From the NCBI GenBank assembly GCA_020740775.1, contig JAHEWK010000008.1, positions 2,356,001 to 2,420,000 of the forward strand: 64,000 nucleotides of DNA, in the 5' to 3' direction. This document shows positions 1-9,613 of this stretch, one piece after another. Each line of letters opens with the position of its first letter. The first letter of the stretch is position 1. This DNA is from Ilyonectria destructans. Taxonomy: Eukaryota; Ascomycota; Sordariomycetes; Hypocreales; Nectriaceae. The notes beneath the pieces are model-generated. The model was not told the DNA's origin, did no database searches, and saw only the letters and a program-made list of their open reading frames with translations. A program made the position numbers and the translations under genes.

Positions 1-287
1 CGTCGTTCCAACCTTCAGATCGAATGGGAAGCCAAGCCCCTCTAGATACACAGAGAAACTCTAGGGGTCCGTCATTCCAATCTCACCAGCCTTCAGACCA
101 ATGGAGACGAAAGCATTATCAGAGAGATTTTGATGACCGACAAACCTTGGAGGACAGAATCTTCGAACTAGAATCCCAATTATATCAACCGAATCCTAGT
201 GCACACCGAGTTCAGTGGAATGACTTCGATGAAGACACACCGCCTCCGGAATTTGCTTATAGACACCAGAGTTTGAGGTGGGAGTGA
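1..287 (+). CDS. 3' end of a Gln/Arg/Ser-rich low-complexity protein (partial)
   Basis: The frame is open from the left edge of the window to a TGA at 285-287, so the start lies outside. The peptide is rich in Gln, Arg, Ser and Pro and carries a short repeated element (FQPSDR near the edge, then FQSHQPSDQW). No domain is recognised. A second stretch of similar composition (many Pro, Gln and Arg; PPPRRQQQPPGS) lies at about 745-950 in another frame, so a spliced or decayed continuation is possible. The calling rests only on an open frame with biased composition, hence the low score. Confidence 0.3.
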   Translation, partial: SFQPSDRMGSQAPLDTQRNSRGPSFQSHQPSDQWRRKHYQRDFDDRQTLEDRIFELESQLYQPNPSAHRVQWNDFDEDTPPPEFAYRHQSLRWE

Positions 288-1164
288 TGGCCCTTAGTTA
301 GATTAAAGAAATGCAGTACTAAAATAGGTACACATACTTGGGAGATGCAATAGTTGAAATAGGGTTGTTATCACTTACTGCCCACAGAAAGCAATATTAT
401 TTGAACCCCCATGATTGCATTATATTCTCTAGACCATATTGTTGACTAACTCAAGGCCTAGTCTCTATATACTTAGTAACGCAGGAGAAGGTGAACCACC
501 ATCTGTTACTGAGGACGTCGAAGAGTCATCATTATCAGAAGTATCCATACAGCATTTCTTAACTGGTCTCTCTTAAATCAAAATTTCCTTTTCCAATATT
601 AGTTTGAGTCATGGAATGTAGAAGGGAGTCGAGGAACAGCATGAGAGACATGTGGAGAGACAGGGACCTAGGCCAGACTGGTGGGAGCCCTCAGGACCCG
701 ATAATCTTTACGGCGACAGCAGGACTGGAATTTTCGACCACTAGATGATTGTTACGGCAGGGCTAGGCCGTCAGGTTCTCCACCACCCCGCCGGCAACAA
801 CAACCGCCGGGTAGTTATTATGGGCCATCAGCTCGACCATCGGCTCGGCCATCAGATTCTCGACAGCAAGCTCCAGGACAGATATTCGAAGAGCGTGGCA
901 ATCCACGCCCACGAAGATGATGGCAGCAAGAACAGCACCCCTCGCAGGAATCCCTAAAGACAAGCTTGGGTATGTTATGTTGAAAACTTATATCGTTGTA
1001 TTGCTCCTATATAGACCTAAAAGAGCTGGCCTCTTAACATTCTTGCTCTGCTACTGTGATCGACAAGATGCAACCGCGTTGGTATTTGGAGAAACTAAAG
1101 GCGTGCTGTCACGAAACCCGGCGGTACGACGTTTCTTTGTCGGGCGAGCCTCGACCAGTTCTGC
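288..1164. other. No supportable gene; low-complexity coding-like remnant
   Basis: Most of this stretch is AT-rich with stops in all frames. Between about 700 and 960 the plus strand has a Pro/Gln/Arg-rich reading stretch preceded by an in-frame TAA and with no start codon. It resembles in composition the partial protein at the left edge. I see no other signal. Confidence 0.3.
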
Positions 1165-1602
1165 CTAGTAGCCATTAGCGCATGTCGGAAAGCTAAGCAG
1201 AGGACATACAAGTTCAGTCTGCAGCGCGGCACGGAGGTCCATATCTTCCAAACCCCTCTTTCGATTCAACTCTTGCTTCGCTCCTTCTGAGTCTCTCAAG
1301 TGCAAATCTTTTAAAGCTTTGGCCTCATTCTTGAGCTCCTCGCTTTGTCTGGATTTATCGTCGATAGCGTCGAGTTTGGCGAGTATTTCGTCCTGCATCT
1401 TCACTACCTCGTCTTTGAATTTTATCTGCTCGTTTTCTAGCTTCTCCAGGCCTGCTGCAGTATTGTCGTGCACTTCTAGGAGCGTTAATGTCAGGGCTTC
1501 GTCGACTTCATGGTCCTCTTCGGCACGACTGGTGTGCCTTGCTTGGAGGCTGGCTTCGTAGCTCGCTAGCAGCTTTGACAAATTCTGGTTCCAGGCATCC
1601 AT
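1165..1602 (-). CDS. Small coiled-coil protein, unknown function
   Basis: Predicted protein of 145 residues, starting at the ATG at 1602-1600 (MDAWNQNL). The open frame runs further upstream, but only from a non-ATG codon. After a short N-terminal part, most of the protein is a charged heptad-like helix rich in Glu, Lys, Leu and Asp (LEKLENEQIKF, VVKMQDEILAKLDAIDD), ending in a short hydrophobic tail (VCPLLSFPTC). No family is recognised. It stands first in a series of small coiled-coil genes (also 2147 and 2906). The long heptad pattern with no stop favours a real gene, but an intron near either end cannot be excluded. Confidence 0.5.
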   Translation of the reverse strand: MDAWNQNLSKLLASYEASLQARHTSRAEEDHEVDEALTLTLLEVHDNTAAGLEKLENEQIKFKDEVVKMQDEILAKLDAIDDKSRQSEELKNEAKALKDLHLRDSEGAKQELNRKRGLEDMDLRAALQTELVCPLLSFPTCANGY

Positions 1603-2146
1603 GGCTGTACGATTCGCGAGAGCAGGATTGTAATGCCGAGTATCAGTGTTCAAATTGAGACAAATTTGAGTATGGGGAGTTCGAGAGTGAGCTTGCCCCT
1701 CCACACCAACAGCCCCTGTCCGATGTCAAAGCTTGCATGTTCTAGATCCGCGAAACTGTTTTCCTGAGCCGGGCGGCTTCAGCTACATCCACTTAGCTTC
1801 CATCGCCCAGCCACGCCTTGGGGTGTTCGGTCAAGAGACATGCGCGCTTATTCCCTTATTCCTATTGGGTACGGCGGCTGGGACTCTGATTGGTCAGACT
1901 GAAAAGAATAGCTGGTTGGTACAACGACCGAAGCACCATGATTGGACGCTCGAGAGACCCCCCTTTGATAGAGTCACGCTTTTCACCAAATGTTGATTGC
2001 CTGATTCTGCTTTGAGCGTGATCCATGCTGTAAATCACAATGAAGATATTCCGGAAGTAAGAGACATATAAGGGAGAGTATTCAAAGATGACATCCATTC
2101 CGCAACATCAAGCCATTGATAACTTATCACATCAAGATTCTCAAAC
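1603..2146. other. Intergenic, with a TATA element before the next gene
   Basis: No supportable gene is seen. A TATA-like element, CATATAAGG, lies at 2065-2073, about 75 bases before the ATG at 2147, and fits a core promoter for the plus-strand gene. Confidence 0.4.
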
Positions 2147-2617
2147 ATGGAGAGTAGCCGAGATTTCGATCAGCTGTGCAATCAACTTCTGGAGTGCCAA
2201 TGCGCATGTTGGGCTTGGCAAAGCGCATATGCAGATCAGGTCAACCGGAACATGCAACTTTACACCGAGACAGAACGACTGCATGCGTTGGTCGAAGCGC
2301 AGCAGACACGTATCTCATACGTCACGCAAGAAAATCAGCGGCTCAACTTACTCATGGGGCATTTGGTAGCTCCCCCTTTGAACCCCACCTAATAGCTACG
2401 CTAACATCTTCAGATGCCTCGAGACATTGGTCCCCCGAGCACATACCAGAGTCTGGCTGTGGAGGCAACGGATGGACTGGTTGAAGATAATGCCAAGGGT
2501 TCTACTCTGGAGCCGGAAAAGAGTGAAATTGTCCAGAAGCTGGAAATGATTGCGGATCTCTCTGACAACCCTTCCCCCCCCCATACTCCCAAGACCCCCA
2601 AGAGTAATATAGACTAG
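2147..2617 (+). CDS. Small coiled-coil protein with one intron, unknown function
   Basis: CDS joins 2147-2365 and 2414-2617, giving 140 residues. The 48 bp intron 2366-2413 starts GTAGCT, has a GCTAAC branch site and ends TTCAG, and it lies in phase 0. Exon 1 encodes a coiled coil (ETERLHALVEAQQTRISYVT) preceded by a Cys-containing segment (CNQLLECQCACWAW). Exon 2 begins MPRDIGPPS and ends with a Ser/Pro tail (NPSPPHTPKTPKSNID). The start is ATG 2147 in the context AAACATGG. The next gene (2906) has the same layout: coiled-coil exon, 48 bp phase-0 intron, acidic/Pro-rich tail. No family is recognised. Confidence 0.6.
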
Positions 2618-2832
2618 CTGTATTTCTCGGCACAAGCTCGACTGCCTATAGCGTATTCACTCCTCTCTTCATATCCTTGCTGCGTGTACATCGTGATGAC
2701 ATTTTTGCACTTGAACGTGACAAGCCAATATCTAAAAATAGAGGCGAGCGGGGAAGGGTGTGTGCTTGATACTGCGTAGCTCCCATGGGGTTATTTTGGG
2801 CTCAGGCTTGCTTTAGTCCATCAGTTCCTACG

Positions 2833-2840
2833 TATATATA
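2833..2840 (+). promoter_or_regulatory. TATA box of the gene at 2906
   Basis: TATATATA lies about 65 bases before the ATG at 2906. The leader between them is rich in CA and CT, as is common before fungal genes. Confidence 0.45.
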
Positions 2841-2905
2841 CCATACTAGATGCCCAGAAAGACAGCAGTCAACCCCAACAGCCTTCAGCAAGACTCTCTC
2901 TCAAC

Positions 2906-3331
2906 ATGGACCAAACATCCACTGACATGGACGTCATCACCACCCTTGATGACTGCCTCACAGAGTTGTGGAACTTGGATCGGCAAGCCAAACACTTGAT
3001 GCACAGCCTGAGCCGTGTTGAGTACATATGGAACGAGTCTACGGCGGCAGTTCAGCGACTGCGCGTCCAGGTTCAAGAGGTTGCTCGCAAAGTCTCTAAA
3101 AAGGTATGAGTTAACGCTGACGCATGGGACTTGGCTCTAAGATCAATCCAGCTCGACGAAGTCGATCCACTTCCTCAGGAGGGAGATGAACAGCCCACAG
3201 CACCATCTACCCCCACTAACCCAAATCCATGGAACACGACTGTCATTCCAATAGGCATTTCGTTGCCCAAAGCGACCGCACCACGAGGTAATTCAGGCGA
3301 CGAACCAAACCTGACTGAGGGTAGGAAGTAA
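2906..3331 (+). CDS. Small coiled-coil protein with one intron, unknown function
   Basis: CDS joins 2906-3103 and 3152-3331, giving 125 residues. The 48 bp intron 3104-3151 has donor GTATGA, branch CGCTGAC and acceptor ATCCAG, in phase 0. Exon 1 is an amphipathic helix (LDDCLTELWNLDRQAKHLM then AAVQRLRVQVQEVARKVSKK). Exon 2 is acidic and Pro/Thr-rich (QPTAPSTPTNPNPW). The start ATG at 2906 sits in a good context (CAACATGG) behind a TATA box. The architecture matches the gene at 2147 (same intron length and phase, same order of helix and tail), although the proteins are not obviously alike in sequence. No function can be assigned. Confidence 0.6.
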
Positions 3332-3837
3332 AGTTGTCTTGTTTCTCTTCTCATCGTCGCGTATCCCCATGTCCATCGTTTAGCCATGGCTTGTTATCAC
3401 GGGGAATGTCTTGGGTTTCAGTCACTTCATATCAGCTCTCAGCGAAAGCCTGGGCTTTAAGATTGCCTTGTACCAAATCCTGGTGCACATCTCTCTTTAC
3501 GCGCTTTTGTATCTTCATTCACTTGTTTAGTGCAACAACGCACACGCCTGAATAACATCTATTGCGTCTCACTTGCGGTAATATCGAGACTCAGACATGT
3601 TGCATGAGTCTTCTTGTCATTTCGCCTTGCCAAAGGGTCTCGATCTTATTTGAGAGTAAGCTCCGTACCTATCCCGGGTGACACCCTCTGGTTCCAACCT
3701 TCTCGCAGCGTATCACATCCCACCATGCAAGTTGGTGGCGTGACACGACTTCGTCCAATGAACTCGCCAGAGGCCAGTGGTTGGACGGTAGCTGAGCGTT
3801 TAAAGACCGGCCGCGCCCCCCACTTCATCTCCTCGTC

Positions 3838-4317
3838 ATGGCCTCCCCTGTCCTTCTTTCTACTACACAACACGGCTCCAACTCAATGGAGATTGATAAT
3901 TCTGCCCTTGATCTCCTCGCCGACAGTCTGGCCAAGTTCTCTGTTACGAGGCGGGGCTTCGACCGCAACATCCACCAACACTCCCACTGCGTCGAGCGCA
4001 GCACTCGTCGTCGTCCGAAAAGGCGTCCGAACCGCCCCAGGCGCTCCCCGATCAACCATGGGCGATACTCAAAGCCAAGTTTCCCGGAGCGACAGACCGT
4101 GGCTAGTTCACACGACGGGGCAGCACGGGACGCTGTCTATCACGATGATGCTCCGACCTGTCAGGGAGTGGGAATGGAAGTTGGAGAAGCTGCTGGCGAG
4201 CCCCTTGTTTCAGTAGATTATATCGATTTAACAGATGAGAGCAAGAGTCTGGAAACAATTTTCAAAGAATCGGTGACCATTTATGTTGAGGCATCGTGGT
4301 TCCCTGCCAGGACCTGA
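3838..4317 (+). CDS. Hypothetical basic protein, 159 residues
   Basis: ATG in the context CGTCATGGCC. The N-terminal part is Ser/Leu-rich (DNSALDLLADSLAKFS). A strongly basic stretch around residues 57-70 (RRRPKRRPNRPRRSP) would serve as a nuclear localisation signal. The C-terminal part is acidic (DYIDLTDESKSLETIF). No family is recognised. A 200-codon frame on the same strand from 3614 overlaps it. I prefer this one because its end looks protein-like and its start context is better, but a spliced gene using parts of both frames remains possible. Confidence 0.35.
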   Translation: MASPVLLSTTQHGSNSMEIDNSALDLLADSLAKFSVTRRGFDRNIHQHSHCVERSTRRRPKRRPNRPRRSPINHGRYSKPSFPERQTVASSHDGAARDAVYHDDAPTCQGVGMEVGEAAGEPLVSVDYIDLTDESKSLETIFKESVTIYVEASWFPART

Positions 4318-5125
4318 GCTGGTGGAGATTTGGTGGTGAGATGAGTGTTAGGCTAAAGATAGAGATTTCGACAACAGACTACAGTGCCTTCATTATGCTT
4401 TAGTCGTGTGACACTGAGGTGTAAGAATGCTCATTCCCAGTACATGGAGATTCTGCACCGGCAGACCTATCAACAAGGTGCGGGTAGACAGACGATCTAC
4501 CTAGGTCAAGTACCCCCACGTTTAGCGACCCCACAGGGATGGATGATGAGCTAGGCTGCATTCTCATTACTGTTGTTATCTACCCTTTCTTCCCCACTTG
4601 CATAAAGGAACGTGCGTCAGGTTACGTTGGAATAGCCATCACCAACGCCACGATTGGCGATGCGCGCACAGTCGTCCACCCCCAGCATCCTGGGGTTGTG
4701 CCCAGGTGCAGAAGCAGGGGGTTGTCGGGTAAACCTCGGGCGTTCAAGGTACATAAAGACCACCATCCTCCCCGCCCCGAAGCAAGAAACGTAAGCCACC
4801 TCTCGCAGTCGCTTGTTGGTTGTCCATACTAGTCTCACTGCCGTGCGCAATCCCGCGAGCTCAGAAATTCGCCGTGTATCGGTATAGCTACACCCGCAGT
4901 CAAGTATGGACACTGAAGTATTTCGTAACCAGTAGCAATCGAGATACTGACCCAAACATTGCGGCATCTTATTTGTGATCTTGTCGCAAGGAAGAAGCAA
5001 GGGCCTCACAACGATCCTCGGCGTCACCAAAACACCATCCGCTGCATACAGCCATATACAACGACGGAACTGAACACCCCGTCAGAACACCACATCCACC
5101 TTTATCACTCAAATTATACCCCAGG
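4318..5125. other. Intergenic
   Basis: No gene is supportable. A 137-codon minus-strand frame (4617-5030) has no recognisable features. The last part is the probable leader of the JmjC gene at 5126. Confidence 0.35.
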
Positions 5126-7717
5126 ATGGCAGGCGAGAGCATTGAGGACCTCGCGGGCGAGGTTGCGAGCCTCCAGACCCGAGCAGACTCCTGGGAAAGC
5201 TTGGTCAAAAAGCTGCATAAGCTCCTGCCGTCTCGTTCACAGAACGGAACACGGCAACGAAGTCGGGATAGCAACAGCTCAACTGGCGGCCAAACCGGGC
5301 ATCAATTCGATGTCCAGGGTGTGTTGAGAATCGCTAATGAACTTATTACCCAAATACGCCCCCTCCAACAGGATATTAGAAGTCTCGCAAGCAGGATCAA
5401 ATCGCAGCAACAGGCTAGTGGAGCAGGGGCATCGTCGTCACAGATCAAGGTCAGAACTCCTCTACCCACTGAACCACAGACTGAGGAGCGCAGAGGAGAT
5501 GGCAGGGGTAATGAGAATAACTGCGAGAATGACGGCGAGGAGGACAACGAAGCAGAGGACGACAACGACGCCAACGACGACTCCGATAAGGAGGAGGACA
5601 ACAACACCGACGACGACGCCGATGAGGAGGAGGACAACAACACCGACGACGACGCCGATGAGGAGGAGGACAACGATGCCAACGAGGACGACGACGACGA
5701 CGCCGAGAAGGACATCGACGCCGAGGAGGAAGCAAGCGACGCCTCCCCGATACCGACCCACGATTTGCCCACGGAACAAGACCCAGCAGATCTTTTTACC
5801 CTGACGCCTGATCAACTGGGCGAGCGTATGCCAGAGACACTATACCAGCTGTCACAAAAGCCAAAGTTTGCGAATAGGGCCAGAGTACCTTGGATAAAAC
5901 AGGAGGCCTTAGGCGCGGATATCGAGAAGAAGCTAGTGCCAAAGGAAGACTGTGATATGAAATTCAACATCTTCCAGGCACGGCAAGATGGCGGCATGAA
6001 CATCTACAGAGACGACCCAAAAGAAGGGAGGGACTTCGAGTGGCCAGACTTCAGTGAAATAGGGGACGTCCCAACCAAGAGACAAGCGGTCAAGGCCTTG
6101 GTAAAATTCCTAGGGAAGCCAGACAAAACGGTCTCCTATTTCAACGGGATCATGGAGTCCGAGCTCTATGATGCGTGCCCTCTGTACGCGGGTAAGATGC
6201 TCGCTGAAACCGAGGCACTCATACATGCCAATCAAACTTACACACATCTTGGCAAGGAGGGATCAGCGACAGCAATGCACCAAGAAGATGCGAATTTTTG
6301 GTCTGTCAATGTTTGTTTCGGTGGAGCGAAGCTCTGGACCGTCGTCGCAGAAAAGCACACCAAGAAGTTTGAAGCCTGGGTGCGCGACAACTGGATATGC
6401 AAGACCTGCCCACAGTTCGTTCGTCATCTGAACATGTTTTTCGGACCAGAGCAGCTCAAGGCTGCGAGAATTGAATTTGAAATCTTCGTCCAGGGTCCAG
6501 GAGTTATGGTGGTCACTAAGCCGTATCAGTACCACCAAGTGTTCAATGTCGATCATTCTTTGGCTATTTCGATTAACTTCCTGGCTCCTGGACAGACCCC
6601 AACATTTTTCGACCATGATGGGCCGCTTGAGGTCTGTAACGAATGCGGTTTGAAGAATCTGTGCGGGAGAGAAGGGTTTCACGTCACATTGGTTGACTCC
6701 GATATACCACCCCCTAGCTCCGATGACTCCGGCGACTCCGATGCGGCAGCAACAATTCCGGGACAAAAGAGAAAGCCGTCCCAGCATGCCACCAACATAA
6801 CGAAACGGAGAAGGGCCGACAAAAAGGACTGGATTGATGCAGTTCCGGCGCGCAGGAGCCAGCGGGCAGCAGGACAGCAGGTCGCCACTCTCCCCAACGG
6901 CGTCGGCGAGGAGGTTGACAAACGGGCAGAAAGGCTCAGCAGGATGGAAGAATACCTTAAGCAGGGCCGATTTGTTGTTACACCGACCCTGAATGAGGGT
7001 GAATCTATGGCCGATGATGTAGTTCGTCTTGCATTGTCCATCCTAAGCCGGGATGCTCTCAAGCAACTCATCAAGGCCATAGAGTACTCAAAAAGGCCAC
7101 CAAAAGAATGGGCTCGCAAACCTCTCGACCAACTCGAGCTCAACGATGGCAACCCAGCCTACAAATCTATCGCACGACGGAGCAAGCAAATGAATGAGAC
7201 CGAAGAAAAGACCGACTGCAGTAAGATTACCGACAGACACGATCAATTGCAGTTTGCGACAGACTGCCAAGCTTTAAGGGACGAAAGGAATGTCGATCGT
7301 CTGCCGAGCGACGTTGTTGATGAAATTTGCAAAATGAGCAGCTCGACTCGTCAGCAAGTCAAGGACCGCAATAAGGAAGGGACAAAATGGAGAAGCGTGT
7401 GTGGGAAGTTAAACTACGGTTCAGGGCTCCTGGCGTTGATCCCCTGCTGTCGTATTAGCCTGAGTCCATTTGATGTTAGCTCAGGGGATTACACAGCACT
7501 TGCCAAGGAGAAGGAAAATGGGCGCCTCCGAAGGTTCCATGAGTTACTAGACAGTAACTATGCCAGATCGATTTGCGCCGCAGCGGAAGCCTGGCTTAAG
7601 GCTGTGGATGAAGGGAAGCAATTCGGTCTTGATGATATTGGCAGCGACGTTGACTGGGATAACCTGAGGGAAGACGAGATTCTGGAGCAACTTGAATCCC
7701 TAAGGCCAATAAGATAG
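5126..7717 (+). CDS. JmjC-domain protein (putative Fe(II)/2-oxoglutarate oxygenase)
   Basis: Single-exon protein of 863 residues. It has an N-terminal helical region (to about 100), then a very acidic Asp/Glu/Asn tract (about 140-210) made of 12-residue repeats. A conserved segment begins LTPDQLGERM, followed by FEWPDF. The JmjC-like core spans about 340-490: an HQE metal-ligand triad start at about 384-386 (AMHQEDANFWSV), then KLWTVV, and the distal His in QYHQVFNV at about 470 followed by SLAISINFLAPGQ. A Cys motif (CNECGLKNLCG) and a basic stretch (KRRRADKK) follow. JmjC proteins commonly demethylate histones, but the substrate cannot be told here. A broken paralogue lies convergently downstream (8095-9354). 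Confidence 0.8.
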   Translation: MAGESIEDLAGEVASLQTRADSWESLVKKLHKLLPSRSQNGTRQRSRDSNSSTGGQTGHQFDVQGVLRIANELITQIRPLQQDIRSLASRIKSQQQASGAGASSSQIKVRTPLPTEPQTEERRGDGRGNENNCENDGEEDNEAEDDNDANDDSDKEEDNNTDDDADEEEDNNTDDDADEEEDNDANEDDDDDAEKDIDAEEEASDASPIPTHDLPTEQDPADLFTLTPDQLGERMPETLYQLSQKPKFANRARVPWIKQEALGADIEKKLVPKEDCDMKFNIFQARQDGGMNIYRDDPKEGRDFEWPDFSEIGDVPTKRQAVKALVKFLGKPDKTVSYFNGIMESELYDACPLYAGKMLAETEALIHANQTYTHLGKEGSATAMHQEDANFWSVNVCFGGAKLWTVVAEKHTKKFEAWVRDNWICKTCPQFVRHLNMFFGPEQLKAARIEFEIFVQGPGVMVVTKPYQYHQVFNVDHSLAISINFLAPGQTPTFFDHDGPLEVCNECGLKNLCGREGFHVTLVDSDIPPPSSDDSGDSDAAATIPGQKRKPSQHATNITKRRRADKKDWIDAVPARRSQRAAGQQVATLPNGVGEEVDKRAERLSRMEEYLKQGRFVVTPTLNEGESMADDVVRLALSILSRDALKQLIKAIEYSKRPPKEWARKPLDQLELNDGNPAYKSIARRSKQMNETEEKTDCSKITDRHDQLQFATDCQALRDERNVDRLPSDVVDEICKMSSSTRQQVKDRNKEGTKWRSVCGKLNYGSGLLALIPCCRISLSPFDVSSGDYTALAKEKENGRLRRFHELLDSNYARSICAAAEAWLKAVDEGKQFGLDDIGSDVDWDNLREDEILEQLESLRPIR
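5591..5690 (+). repeat. 36 bp in-frame minisatellite in the JmjC gene
   Basis: Two to three near-identical 36 bp units rich in GAC, GAG and AAC code for the acidic repeat EEDNNTDDDADE. The length is a multiple of three, so copy-number change keeps the frame. The antisense frames over this tract stay open only because of the biased composition. Confidence 0.7.
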
Positions 7718-8094
7718 TAGTCAATTGATTGTATCTGTCCGTGTATCGTAGCTTAAGCAAGAAGCATTGAGAAAGGCCATTTCCACGAGCGGGAGAAGAG
7801 GGGAAAGAGAAGTGAAGGCGATGTTTTTCCGATCGAGGTTAGCTTTGATTAGGTAAGCACTAGGGGGAAATTCCCCTAGTGCTTACAAAGCAGAGAATAT
7901 GACGGAGTTCGCACAGGTCTCATGCATGCGTCTGCCTTGATGTCGTCGGATGAGTTTGGCCGGAATAAAAATATCATTATCCTTCAGAATGATACTTGGA
8001 GGCTTAACCCTTTGGAAAGCCATCTGGGATGACGAAGTGGGCCAGGGTGGTGGCCGTGTGCTAAGCACTCAGCTACCCGTTACTCGTGGTTTAG
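7718..8094. other. Convergent intergenic gap with a palindrome
   Basis: The gap lies between the ends of the JmjC gene and its broken paralogue. It holds the hairpin at 7853-7886. On the minus strand a frame of about 60 residues (7883-8068, including AFQRVKPPSIIL) may be a leftover of whatever replaced the missing part of the paralogue. I cannot identify it. Confidence 0.35.
7853..7886. repeat. Near-perfect 34 bp palindrome (14 bp arms)
   Basis: Arms GTAAGCACTAGGGG and CCCCTAGTGCTTAC are perfect reverse complements around a 6-base centre (GAAATT). It lies between two convergent, paralogous genes. It could be a transcript-end hairpin, a relic of a transposon end or a duplication junction. The sequence alone does not decide. 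Confidence 0.7.
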
Positions 8095-9354
8095 TCAGAG
8101 GGAGGGCGCTATCCACAAGTCTAGGGTAACCAATAGTGGTGGATGGTTAATGATGTCGTCAAGCCATTTCCTGGCTTCTGCAATAGTTGGTAACTTCACT
8201 TCGTTGGGAAAGTCTGGCCATTTGAAATCGGATGTGCGTTCCGAAATGTAGATAAACGCATAACCCTCACCTTCCGGACCAGGCTCGAATATGTTGCCTG
8301 TATATTGACAATCACGATCTTTAGTATTCAGCTTTGTTTTGAACAAGTCTAGATCAATATTGGGGCGGGGAACCATAATCTCGTTGTTGAAATCGTCCCG
8401 AGTGACGATGTTTTGAAGAGCTTGAATCAGTCGTTCCCCCATATCGGCGGATGACAGAGCGAACTCTGGTGCCGAGTCAAGTAATTGTGCTGAAGTAGTA
8501 TCTGGCGTTGTGATCCTTGTATCTGTGGTATCTGCGGCTGATGTTGTGCTTTCAACTGTATCGCTGTCTCGAGACGCTGTACCGTCAGGTGGAGATCCCA
8601 CACCAATCTCTGGGTTACCTATGCTGTCCTCTTGCCCGATTGGGTCCGGGGTGGTCGGGAGCTGCGCTGGCTGGTTATCGGCGACGGCAAGGCTGGCGTC
8701 ACCTTCGCCCTCAACTGAGTGAACTTGCAATAGCTGACCTGCTGCATCCCCTTTGGAGGAGTCAACCATGACCACATCCTCTGAAACCAAGGCCCTAGCG
8801 AGCTGTTCACCATCTGCCATGGGTGTGTCCTCATTCGGCGAATTCCCGCCTGCTCGGGACTCAATAGCTGGCTGGCTTGCTCGTGAAACCTAATCATCTT
8901 GCTCTGGGTCGCGGTGTAGTGGTGCGTGCTCTTGCTCGCCTGACGTGGTTGCATCTCCATCTGCGCTATCCGTATGGCTCTCAGATTGAGGATTCGGCTG
9001 CAGGGTCAAATTCATAGCTGGGTTGCCGTCTTGCCCGTTCGCTGAGGCATCGGCGACTTCTGAACTGGTGTCGGATGCATCGTAACTCTGGGCTGCAATG
9101 GCTTGTGCATCAGACTGAATCGCCTGTGCCTCTTCCCTGAGTGTGTTTAGGAGGTCTGTAAGATTTTTGGCCCATGCTGGCGGTTCATTATGGTGTTCGT
9201 TTCGTTCTTTACCTCGACCCACAGACCGCGCGGATCGTCTCCCGGGGTTTATTTTGGTGTCGATGAATGTCTTAATTGTCGAAAGCGTCGCTTGTAATTT
9301 ATCCGCCTTCGCAAGCAGTAAGTCGATCTTTGAGCGAGAATCGGGCTTGGACAT
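8095..9354 (-). pseudogene. Truncated paralogue of the JmjC gene with an in-frame TAG
   Basis: From the ATG at 9354 the minus strand stays in one frame for 420 codons to 8095, broken by a single TAG at 8892-8890. Translation on both sides is plausible and contiguous (EHAPLHRDPEQDD, stop, VSRASQPAIES). The N-terminal helical region resembles that of the JmjC protein at 5126. The segment MGERLIQALQN...FKWPDFPNEVKLPT aligns with LGERMPETLYQ...FEWPDFSEIGDVPT there. The frame then ends before the catalytic JmjC core, so no metal-binding residues remain. It also shares the motif AQLPTTPDP with the gene at 9614-12005. Most likely a broken, 3'-truncated copy. If the TAG is a sequencing error, a 419-residue protein without a catalytic domain would result. 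Confidence 0.6.
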
Positions 9355-9613
9355 GATGGCGCCAAGATGCGTGACAGTGAGAAGTAGCTCCAAGAGAAAA
9401 GGCCTGCTTGGTCGCGCCTCGATGACGGGGAGCGCCGTGCTTCTTATGCACTGCACGTCCGGGGCTTATCCGATCCGAGCACCCGTGATGGCGGGGAGCA
9501 TCAGCTGCGCCACAGGCACGTGGTGGATCCTCATGTGCTGGGGTGAAGCCCCAACCCGACTTTATGTTCAATCACTTCTTATTATATGCAGATCTGCAGA
9601 CGCATTGTCTCTA

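Noticed and set aside
3614..4216. 200-codon plus-strand frame
   Set aside because: Ser/Thr-rich without features. The overlapping frame from 3838 has a better start and end.
4617..5030. 137-codon minus-strand frame
   Set aside because: No domain, no helpful start context, and composition like the surrounding intergenic DNA.
5302..5815. Several antisense and off-frame open frames over the acidic tract of the JmjC gene
   Set aside because: They exist only due to repetitive GAC/GAG/AAC codons. The plus-strand JmjC frame is the real one.
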